NCBI GenBank assembly: GCA_024277515.1
Contig: JAJRVB010000191.1
Span: 1 to 5,014, forward strand
Direction: 5' to 3'
Source of the DNA: Nitrospirota bacterium
GTDB lineage: Bacteria; Nitrospirota; Thermodesulfovibrionia; UBA6902
Length of the DNA stretch: 5,014 nucleotides
The notes beneath the pieces were generated by a model, which made no database searches, had not been told where the DNA came from, and saw only the letters and a program-made list of their open reading frames with translations. This document shows positions 1 to 5,014 of this stretch, piece after piece. Both the position numbers and the translations under genes were made by a program. Position 1 is the first letter of the stretch. Each line of letters begins with the position of its first letter.

Positions 1-155
1 GGCATCTTGCAGTTATGCCCCACCCTGAGAGGACGTTTCTCAAGTGGCAGTGGCCCTGGATGCCGGGAGAGTGGAAAGAGCACCTCAATTCCTCGCCATG
101 GTTAAAGATGTTTCAAAACGCGCGGGAATGGTGTGAAGAAAAAAGTAGACAGTAG
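1..155 (+). CDS. purL: PurL (phosphoribosylformylglycinamidine synthase, large single-chain type), C-terminal end only
   Basis: This is the 3' end of a gene cut by the left edge; the reading frame starts at base 3 and gives 50 residues before TAG at 153-155. PurL converts FGAR, glutamine and ATP to FGAM in cytoplasmic purine synthesis. The peptide contains AVMPHPERTF at residues 3-12. The HPE in it matches the His and Glu of the Cys-His-Glu triad of the C-terminal class I glutaminase domain. The following Trp-rich stretch (WQWPW, GEW) and SPWLKMFQNAREW fit the end of the large gammaproteobacterial/eukaryotic-type PurL; the separate PurQ subunit normally lacks this tail after MPHPER. The last codons (Ser-Arg-Gln-stop) lie inside a heptamer repeat, so the natural C-terminus may have been altered. 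purF follows in the same direction. The family call is firm; the rest of the gene cannot be seen. Confidence 0.88.
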   Translation, partial: HLAVMPHPERTFLKWQWPWMPGEWKEHLNSSPWLKMFQNAREWCEEKSRQ

Positions 156-157
156 AC
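144..157 (+). repeat. Left heptamer array, two AGTAGAC units
   Basis: Two perfect tandem copies of AGTAGAC lie at 144-150 and 151-157, followed by AG. They overlap the end of purL and supply its TAG stop. Read as GTAGACA, the unit differs by one base from GTAGTCA, the reverse complement of the right array unit. The two arrays therefore form an inverted pair around a core of about 26 bases. The function is unknown. Confidence 0.75.
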
Positions 158-174
158 AGGGCCGGCCTGTTTTT
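154..174 (+). terminator. Probable intrinsic terminator of purL
   Basis: ACAGG at 156-160 and CCTGT at 166-170 are perfect complements around the five-base loop GCCGG, and T170-T174 follow directly. The stem extends by G155-T171 (wobble) and A154-T172. The stem is short but GC-rich at its top, and it sits right at the purL stop codon, as expected of a rho-independent terminator. It competes with a longer pairing between the two flanking heptamer arrays, so its efficiency is uncertain. Confidence 0.5.
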
Positions 175-183
175 ATCTGTTCC

Positions 184-221
184 ACTGACTACTGATTACT
201 GACTACTGACTACTGACTACT
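184..221 (+). repeat. Right heptamer array, five ACTGACT units
   Basis: Five tandem heptamers run from 184 to 218: ACTGACT, ACTGATT, then three more ACTGACT, with a partial ACT at 219-221. Only the second unit is degenerate, by one base. CTGACTACTGACTAC (199-213 or 206-220) can pair with GTAGACAGTAGACAG (145-159) at 13 of 15 positions; both mismatches are A-A. The array lies between the purL terminator and the purF promoter. Arrays like this can vary in copy number by slippage. There are no spacers, so it is not a CRISPR array. Confidence 0.85.
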
Positions 222-242
222 TCTTTTAAACTATTTGAAAAA

Positions 243-251
243 TGTTATACT
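243..251 (+). promoter_or_regulatory. Extended -10 promoter for purF
   Basis: TGTTATACT contains TATACT at 246-251, one base from the sigma-70 consensus TATAAT, preceded by the TGn extended -10 element at 243-245. No good -35 hexamer lies 16-18 bases upstream (the stretch is CTTTTA-like), which an extended -10 can tolerate. Transcription would start near 257-259, giving a leader of about 90 bases before ATG 350 or about 30 bases before GTG 290. No purine-responsive riboswitch or recognised operator was seen. Confidence 0.5.
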
Positions 252-349
252 AACCGAGACATCGATGAACAGAACTTCCGGGAATATACGTGACTAAAAC
301 CAACAAGTTTATTCGAAATCATCGAATAGTCTCCAATCCTTATATAAAT

Positions 350-1747
350 ATGTCTGACGACAAATTTCATGATGAGTGCGGAGTGTTCGGGATCTTTGGA
401 CATCCGGAAGCAGCCAACCTTACATATCTCGGGCTTCATGCCCTCCAGCACAGGGGGCAGGAGGGCGCAGGCATATGCTCATCCGACGGCAGGCAGCTTT
501 TCATAGAGAAGTCGATGGGTCTTGTAGCGGACATATTTACCGAAAAGAGACTCAAGAGGCTCCCCGGTAATATTGCCGTCGGACATAACCGTTACTCAAC
601 CGCGGGCACAAGTTCCCTGAAAAATGTTCAGCCGATAATGGTTAATTATTCACTGGGCTCTCTTGCGATAGGACATAACGGGAACCTGGTAAACGCCCTT
701 GACCTGAGGAGCGACCTGGAATCCAGGGGTGCGATATTCCAGTCGACCTCTGACAGTGAAGTGATAGTTCATCTGATCGCAACTTCCCGTGCAGGATCAT
801 TATATGAGCGTTTGATTGATACGATGAAGAGTTTGTCGGGCGCGTACAGTGTCCTGTTAATCACCGAAAATGAGCTTATCGCCATGAGGGACCCATACGG
901 GTTCAGGCCCCTGAGCATAGGCAGACATGACGGGGCATACGTAATTGCTTCGGAAACGTGTGCCTTTGACCTGATAGGGGCTAAATATGAAAGGGATGTC
1001 GAGCCGGGGGAGATGCTTATTATCAACAGGGATGGATTAAAATCATTAAAGGTCCTCCCTTCCCAGAGACACGCATTATGTATTTTCGAATTCATCTATT
1101 TTGCGAGGCCGGACAGCAATATATTCTGGGGCCGGAATGTAAACAAGAAGCGAAAGGAGTTCGGCAGGCAGCTGGCGAGGGAATATCCTGTTGATGCGGA
1201 TATTGTTATCCCTGTGCCTGATTCCGGGGTGCCTGCTGCTATAGGATACGCGGAGGAGAGCGGCATACCGTTTGATTACGGATTAATAAGGAACCATTAT
1301 GTCGGCAGGACATTTATTGAACCGCGTCAGAATATACGGCATTTCGGGGTCAAGATCAAACTGAATCCCGTGCGTCAGCTCCTTGAAGGGAAAAGGGTCA
1401 TTGTCATAGATGATTCAATAGTAAGAGGCACAACGAGCAAGAAAATAGTAAAGATGATCAGGGAAGGCGGCGGGGCAAAAGAGGTCCATTTGAGGATCAG
1501 TTCACCACCCACAAAAGGACCCTGTTTTTATGGTGTTGATACGCCCAGCAGGAAAGAACTGATAGCATCAACCCACACTATTGATGAAATAAAGAAATAT
1601 ATCACCGCGGATTCGTTGTGTTATCTGAGCCAGGAAGGGTTGATGAAGCTGGTGCCGAACCCTGAAAAATATTGTGCAGCATGTTTTGACGACAACTATC
1701 CTGTATTTTCTCCTCAGGAAAACATAGAGCAGATAGAGCTTTTTTAG
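350..1747 (+). CDS. purF: Amidophosphoribosyltransferase (glutamine PRPP amidotransferase), [4Fe-4S] type
   Basis: PurF catalyses the committed step of purine synthesis: glutamine plus PRPP gives 5-phosphoribosylamine. From ATG 350 the product is 465 aa, close to the Bacillus subtilis enzyme. A nine-residue propeptide precedes Cys10 (ECGVFGIFGH), the N-terminal nucleophile of the Ntn glutaminase domain. GHNRYSTAG (78-86) and HNGNLVN (109-115, with oxyanion-hole Asn110-Gly111) belong to that domain. The phosphoribosyltransferase domain has the PRPP motif VIVIDDSIVRGTT at 350-362. Cys244, Cys392, Cys442 and Cys445 match the four iron-sulfur ligands of the Bacillus-type enzyme, which suggests an oxygen-sensitive protein. 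GTG 290 would add 20 basic, Asn-rich residues unlike the family. It has a weak GGGA upstream, whereas ATG 350 has no clear ribosome site, so the start is uncertain although the gene is not. Two apparent one-residue insertions (Trp near base 1127, Gly near 1469) look tolerated. Confidence 0.96.
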   Translation: MSDDKFHDECGVFGIFGHPEAANLTYLGLHALQHRGQEGAGICSSDGRQLFIEKSMGLVADIFTEKRLKRLPGNIAVGHNRYSTAGTSSLKNVQPIMVNYSLGSLAIGHNGNLVNALDLRSDLESRGAIFQSTSDSEVIVHLIATSRAGSLYERLIDTMKSLSGAYSVLLITENELIAMRDPYGFRPLSIGRHDGAYVIASETCAFDLIGAKYERDVEPGEMLIINRDGLKSLKVLPSQRHALCIFEFIYFARPDSNIFWGRNVNKKRKEFGRQLAREYPVDADIVIPVPDSGVPAAIGYAEESGIPFDYGLIRNHYVGRTFIEPRQNIRHFGVKIKLNPVRQLLEGKRVIVIDDSIVRGTTSKKIVKMIREGGGAKEVHLRISSPPTKGPCFYGVDTPSRKELIASTHTIDEIKKYITADSLCYLSQEGLMKLVPNPEKYCAACFDDNYPVFSPQENIEQIELF

Positions 1748-1772
1748 CGGGCTAAAGTTTTTTGGTTTTTTT
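1742..1772 (+). terminator. Possible weak terminator of purF overlapping its stop codon
   Basis: TTTAG (1743-1747) pairs with CTAAA (1752-1756) around the loop CGGG, with one more T-G wobble outside it. The stem is followed at once by six Ts (1758-1763), GG and seven Ts (1766-1772). The U-tract is strong but the stem is short and AT-rich, so termination may be partial and read-through into the downstream genes is possible. The left arm includes the purF TAG codon. Confidence 0.4.
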
Positions 1773-1784
1773 CCCGAAAAATAG

Positions 1785-1820
1785 TTCGAGGCAGGATAAA
1801 CACCTGAATCCTGTTCGGAA
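1785..1820 (+). other. Imperfect stem-loop in the leader before the transglutaminase-like gene
   Basis: CAGGAT (1792-1797) and ATCCTG (1808-1813) are perfect complements around a ten-base loop. Two G-T wobbles extend the stem, and past a bulged A the bases TTCG (1785-1788) can pair with CGGA (1816-1819). No T-run follows, so it is not an ordinary terminator on the + strand. It could be a leader structure, an mRNA-stabilising element or chance. No convincing promoter was found in 1748-1856. Confidence 0.35.
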
Positions 1821-1856
1821 ATATTAAGAAATCGATAAAAAAGCAATTTGCCGGCA

Positions 1857-3323
1857 ATGTCAAACAAGTTTTCTAAGTTCATACAATTAGGGATCGTTGG
1901 CATCTGGATCTGTCTTATATCTGTTCTTCTCTACCGGCATTACGTGTCCGGAGTAGAACTTTCCGCTTTGCAGTCCCTCTCCGGGAGTCAGTTTAAAACC
2001 AGTGATGAATGGTTCGGGATTTATCTCCAGAATGTAAAAATAGGGTTCATACATTCTTCATCAGAGAAGATCGGGGAAGAATACAGGTTTGTCCAGTACG
2101 GGGAGACGAATCTCGTTAGAGATGATAAAGACATCCGCAGCACCACCAGGCTTACATGTCTGACTGATCTTAATTACGGGCTGAAGTCCTTTGAATTCAG
2201 TACCCGGTCCGGAGAAAAGAACTATTCATCCCGGGGAGAAGTGGATGAGGACAATGTGCTGCTCGTCTTTATTGAAACCGGGAAACAGAAGAGGACCGAG
2301 ACCATAGACACCCCCGGGCCGCTCTATATGCCTGCAACAATAAAGCAGATGCTTTATGCGAGGGGACTCGAAAAGGGAAGGCGTTTTAATGTCCCTCTGT
2401 TTAACATATTTTCGCTGAAGGTTGAGGATACTGTCATTAGTGTCGAGGAACTCATTCCCATCAAGGTGGGCGCAAATGTGAACACTGCATATTTGCTGAA
2501 AGTCGGGGATAATTTCTCATGGATCAGTGACGGCGGAACTACCCTGAAAGAAAAACAGGCCTCCGGAATTGTGTACCTTGCGGAAACAGAGGACCTGGCC
2601 AGGTCCCGAAAAGATAGAAAGATCTTTGATTACCTCTCTCTCCCTGTATTGAAATCCGGCAGACTGCTCTCAATGCCGGAAGACCTTCCTTCCCTTAAGG
2701 CGCGTCTTTCAGGCATTGATCTGTCTGCATACCCGCTCCTTAATGAAGGGCGGCAGGTTTTAAAGAAGGAGGTGCTCACAATCACCAAAGAACAGACGGA
2801 CATGCTCGAAAAGAAGACCTATGATCTGCCCTATCAGGGGAGTGATCTTGAAGTTTACCTGGCTCCCACCTCATATATCCAGAGCGATCATCATACGATA
2901 ATATATAATGCCCGGAAATTTGTTGATATTGAAAAGAATGCGTTCAGGCTTGCCCGTTTTTTAACTTCCAATCTCTACCTTTCCATGAACAAGATGCCTT
3001 TCTTTACCCTGAATACTTCCATGGAAATTTTTGATGCCCATGCAGGGGAAAGTAATGAACATACCATCATGTTTACCGCGTTCGCACGCGCGGCAGGACT
3101 TCCTGTGCGCATGGTGGGAGGTCTCGTATATCTCAAGGGCCATTTCTATTACCATACATGGCCGGAGGTATGGATAGAGCGGTGGGTCCCTGCTGATCCT
3201 GCCATGGGGCAGTTCCCCGCGGATGTTACCCATATTCGCATCATGGAAGGGGATATGGATACCCTTGTTTCTCTCGGTGAGATAATAAGGGGGATGAAAA
3301 TTGATATAATGGAGGCGCCATGA
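1857..3323 (+). CDS. Membrane-anchored transglutaminase-like protein with Ser in place of the catalytic Cys
   Basis: From ATG 1857 the product is 488 aa; TTG 1848 would add three residues, and neither has a clear ribosome site. Lys4 and Lys7 precede one hydrophobic helix at about 9-26 with no obvious cleavage site, suggesting a signal anchor with the rest outside the cytoplasm. Residues 50-64 carry the motif DEWFGIYLQNVKIGF, and the region to about 330 looks beta-rich with no domain I can name. The C-terminal part (about 365-475) is a transglutaminase-like core: GESNEHTIMFTAFARAAGLP, then His433 in YYHTWPEVW and Asp447 in VPADPAMGQ. These match the Cys-His-Asp triad, except that the Cys position is Ser399 (AGT). 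The domain may be inactive, Ser-dependent or a binding module. The stop codon overlaps the start of the ABC ATPase (ATGA), so the two are probably co-translated. The substrate is unknown. Confidence 0.82.
   Translation: MSNKFSKFIQLGIVGIWICLISVLLYRHYVSGVELSALQSLSGSQFKTSDEWFGIYLQNVKIGFIHSSSEKIGEEYRFVQYGETNLVRDDKDIRSTTRLTCLTDLNYGLKSFEFSTRSGEKNYSSRGEVDEDNVLLVFIETGKQKRTETIDTPGPLYMPATIKQMLYARGLEKGRRFNVPLFNIFSLKVEDTVISVEELIPIKVGANVNTAYLLKVGDNFSWISDGGTTLKEKQASGIVYLAETEDLARSRKDRKIFDYLSLPVLKSGRLLSMPEDLPSLKARLSGIDLSAYPLLNEGRQVLKKEVLTITKEQTDMLEKKTYDLPYQGSDLEVYLAPTSYIQSDHHTIIYNARKFVDIEKNAFRLARFLTSNLYLSMNKMPFFTLNTSMEIFDAHAGESNEHTIMFTAFARAAGLPVRMVGGLVYLKGHFYYHTWPEVWIERWVPADPAMGQFPADVTHIRIMEGDMDTLVSLGEIIRGMKIDIMEAP
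3311..3315 (+). promoter_or_regulatory. Ribosome binding site GGAGG for the ABC ATPase
   Basis: A strong Shine-Dalgarno sequence lies inside the last codons of the transglutaminase-like gene, four bases before ATG 3320. Together with the ATGA stop/start overlap it fixes the ATPase start and indicates translational coupling. Confidence 0.8.
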
Positions 3324-4078
3324 TAGTCCTTGATCATGTTATAAAGCGATACGGTGAACACGTTGCCGTAAACGATGTTACCCTGAACGTGAAGGCAGGG
3401 GAGATATTCGGTTTTCTCGGGCCTAACGGCGCCGGCAAGACCAGCACTATTAAAATGATGATGGGGCTTATGAAGCCGACATCCGGCACCATTTCAATCG
3501 GCGGACATGACATACGGAAAGACCCGGTTGCCGCAAAGAAGGTGACGGGATATATTCCGGACCGCCCGATACTTTATGAAAAACTGACTGCGTGGGAATA
3601 TATGAAATTTATTGCGGGACTATATGATATTGATAAAAAAGACCTTGAGGAAAGAGGCGAAAAATTCCTCGGGATTTTCAGTCTCAAAGAGTGGAAGCAT
3701 GAGCTTATAGAGAATTTTTCCCATGGGATGAAACAGCGGCTTAATCTCTCGGCAGTATTCATGCGAAATCCAAGGGTCCTGATTCTGGATGAGCCGCTCA
3801 TAGGTCTCGATCCCCGGGGCGCGCGGCTCATTAAAGAAATACTCCATGCTTCACGGAGAAACGGCATGTGCATTTTTATGTCAACCCATATCCTCGAAAT
3901 TGCAGAGCAGATGTGTGACAGGCTGGCAATTATCAATAAGGGAAATATCATATCCGCGGGTACGGCAGAGGAAATAAGAAATCAGGCCCATTCATCCGAA
4001 AGTGATCTGGAGCAGGTCTTTCTGCACCTGACCGGCGGGGAGGATGTGATGAACATCGTGAATGAGCTTCAGGGGTGA
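3320..4078 (+). CDS. ABC transporter ATP-binding protein (ABC-2 exporter type)
   Basis: This 252-aa protein is a complete cytoplasmic nucleotide-binding subunit that would power the permease encoded next. Walker A is GPNGAGKTS at 34-42, the signature is SHGMKQ at 134-139, Walker B is VLILDEP at 153-159, the D-loop is GLDP at 162-165 and the switch His is His190 in STHILEIAEQ. All residues needed for ATP binding and hydrolysis are present. The Q-loop reads GYIPD at 77-81, with Asp where Gln is usual. To my knowledge this swap and the SHGMKQ signature recur in ABC-2 export ATPases, so they do not imply inactivity. Length fits a single-domain ATPase. It overlaps the upstream gene by 4 bases and its stop is 3 bases before the permease start. 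The class (DrrA/CcmA/Nat-like exporter) is clear; the substrate cannot be told from the sequence. Confidence 0.95.
   Translation: MIVLDHVIKRYGEHVAVNDVTLNVKAGEIFGFLGPNGAGKTSTIKMMMGLMKPTSGTISIGGHDIRKDPVAAKKVTGYIPDRPILYEKLTAWEYMKFIAGLYDIDKKDLEERGEKFLGIFSLKEWKHELIENFSHGMKQRLNLSAVFMRNPRVLILDEPLIGLDPRGARLIKEILHASRRNGMCIFMSTHILEIAEQMCDRLAIINKGNIISAGTAEEIRNQAHSSESDLEQVFLHLTGGEDVMNIVNELQG
4071..4078 (+). promoter_or_regulatory. Ribosome binding site AGGGGTGA for the permease
   Basis: AGGGGTGA overlaps the ATPase stop codon and ends three bases before ATG 4082. It supports ATG 4082 as the permease start over the GTG at 4075, which lies within the site itself and in another frame. Confidence 0.7.
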
Positions 4079-4081
4079 TCC

Positions 4082-5014
4082 ATGAGAGAACTTGCTGCCA
4101 TATTTATGCCCCAGTGGTGGACGTTCAAAAACCGGCTTCTCCGTTCCGACAGGGCTGCGTACCTGAAATCCGTATTTGTGCTGCTGATGGGGGCAGGCTT
4201 CTGGGCTGCCGCACTCCATTATATGACGGTTGTGCTGACCCGGCTGCAGGGGATGGAGGGGAACGTGGGTGTTATCATTGCACTCAAGGGACTTTCCCTG
4301 CTCCTGATGCTCGTCTTTTTTCTCCTGATATTCAGCAGTCTGCTTGCCGGGATTAGTAATTTTTATCTTTCAAACGACCTTCCTGTCATCCTCTCTTCTC
4401 CTGTGTCATGGTCCCATATATACCTTGCAAAGTGGATGGAAACAGCCGTTAAATCTTCGTGGATGATAATATTTGCGATCGCCCCTGTTTTTATTGCCCT
4501 TGGATGGTTCTTTAAGTCTCCGCCGATGTATTATCTGTATCTGTTACCGGTGCTCGTTCTGTTTGTCTTTATTCCCGTGGGGATCGGGGTAATGATAAGT
4601 ATTTTCCTCATGGCGGTTATCCCTGCAAATAAGGCCAGAAATATTTTGCTCTTTCTTGCTCTTCTGATGCTGGCCATGCTTTTTTTGCTTTTCAGGTTTC
4701 TCAGGCCCGAACGTTTTGCCAACCCGGAATGGTTTGCAAACCTCACAATATTCCTTTCTGAAATGAAGCTGTCGGTATCCGTCTTTCTTCCCAGCATGTG
4801 GGTAACTGAGACGTTATCGCCTTTTTTCAGCGCGGAAGGAGGGACCCCGCTGTTTTACCTGCTGCTGCTCTTCTTTACGGCCGGGGCATTCATAGTCTTC
4901 GGCAGCCGGCTGTTCAACATATTTTTCTACGACGGACTCATAAAGGCCTGGAAATCCCGGAGGATGCACGGACCACAGGATGACGGCCGGGGGTCCAGGC
5001 TGTTCTCCTTCTAC
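4082..5014 (+). CDS. ABC-2 type transporter permease subunit, C-terminus beyond the window
   Basis: An uninterrupted frame runs from ATG 4082 to the right edge (311 codons, no stop), so the gene is complete at the 5' end only. The product is very hydrophobic, with probable membrane helices near residues 29-52, 63-91, 123-144, 149-179, 187-206 and 257-281. The basic N-terminus (KNRLLRSDR, 16-24) should be cytoplasmic. The segment NDLPVILSSPVSWSHIYLAKW at 98-118 resembles the cytoplasmic coupling region of long ABC-2 exporter permeases, where a dominant LPxxxxPVS-like element precedes the third helix. LPSMW at 236-240 also recalls that group. A charged hydrophilic stretch (288-306) follows the sixth helix, and typical members are longer, so more helices are expected outside the window. 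The 3-base gap after the ATPase gene marks it as the partner subunit. The exact subfamily and the cargo are uncertain. Confidence 0.85.
   Translation, partial: MRELAAIFMPQWWTFKNRLLRSDRAAYLKSVFVLLMGAGFWAAALHYMTVVLTRLQGMEGNVGVIIALKGLSLLLMLVFFLLIFSSLLAGISNFYLSNDLPVILSSPVSWSHIYLAKWMETAVKSSWMIIFAIAPVFIALGWFFKSPPMYYLYLLPVLVLFVFIPVGIGVMISIFLMAVIPANKARNILLFLALLMLAMLFLLFRFLRPERFANPEWFANLTIFLSEMKLSVSVFLPSMWVTETLSPFFSAEGGTPLFYLLLLFFTAGAFIVFGSRLFNIFFYDGLIKAWKSRRMHGPQDDGRGSRLFSFY

Noticed and set aside
184..221. Possible CRISPR array
   Set aside because: The seven-base units are directly tandem without spacers, and no cas gene is present.
233..251. TTGAAA as the -35 element for TATACT at 246
   Set aside because: The spacing is only about five bases, far short of the 16-18 needed.
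265..297. Ten-codon leader ORF overlapping GTG 290
   Set aside because: It would begin only a few bases after the predicted transcription start, has no ribosome site and encodes no attenuator-like residue run.
769..1095. Minus-strand open frame of about 108 codons inside purF
   Set aside because: It lies wholly inside a gene with strong family motifs, has no ribosome site and resembles no family I recognise.
1848..1856. TTG 1848 as the start of the transglutaminase-like gene
   Set aside because: ATG three codons later is the commoner start codon and gives a normal signal anchor; neither has a decisive ribosome site.
1568..1903. Minus-strand open frame spanning the purF end and the intergenic region
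   Set aside because: It runs through the terminator and stem-loop region and overlaps both flanking genes; its product shows no recognisable motif.
3574..3951. Minus-strand open frames inside the ABC ATPase
   Set aside because: They are antisense to the Walker B and signature region and contain no domain.
4075..4356. Plus-strand frame of 93 codons from GTG 4075 overlapping the permease start
   Set aside because: The overlapping frame from ATG 4082 has a better-placed ribosome site and encodes membrane helices to the window edge.
4531..4797. Minus-strand open frame of 88 codons inside the permease
   Set aside because: Its Arg/Lys/Ile-rich product is what antisense of hydrophobic codons yields; no start signal was seen.

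Overview
The window reads entirely on the + strand and looks like a bacterial chromosome with moderate GC. It has two parts: the end of a purine-biosynthesis locus, and the start of a membrane-export operon. The purine genes are the tail of a large single-chain PurL and a complete iron-sulfur type PurF. The second part is a membrane-anchored transglutaminase-like protein, an ABC ATPase and an ABC-2 type permease that runs off the right edge. The [4Fe-4S] PurF, the heptamer arrays between genes and the transglutaminase/ABC gene order suggest an anaerobic or microaerophilic Nitrospirota- or Desulfobacterota-like organism. That placement is an inference from general family knowledge and is weak.

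Layout. Positions 1-155 hold the last 50 codons of purL, including the MPHPER motif of its glutaminase domain. Positions 156-349 hold a small intrinsic terminator, two heptamer arrays in inverted orientation (144-157 and 184-221), and an extended -10 promoter (243-251) for purF. PurF is best started at ATG 350 (465 aa, stop at 1747), with GTG 290 as an alternative. Positions 1748-1856 hold a terminator-like hairpin and U-tracts that overlap the purF stop, plus a second imperfect stem-loop (1785-1820). Then come the transglutaminase-like gene (1857-3323), the ATPase (3320-4078, ATGA overlap) and the permease (4082-5014, open at the edge, 3 nt gap).

How the genes work together. PurF makes phosphoribosylamine, the first committed step of IMP synthesis, and PurL acts at the fourth step, so the left half is a purine locus with each gene apparently having its own transcription signals. 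The three right-hand genes are almost certainly translated as one unit. The ATPase and permease would form one exporter. The transglutaminase-like protein is anchored by one N-terminal helix and probably exposed outside the cytoplasm, so it is positioned to act on or with whatever the exporter moves. Its predicted catalytic Cys is Ser, which is the most notable oddity here. No mobile element, CRISPR array, tRNA or rRNA was seen. I found no clearly new system; the candidate of most interest is the transglutaminase-like/ABC exporter module.
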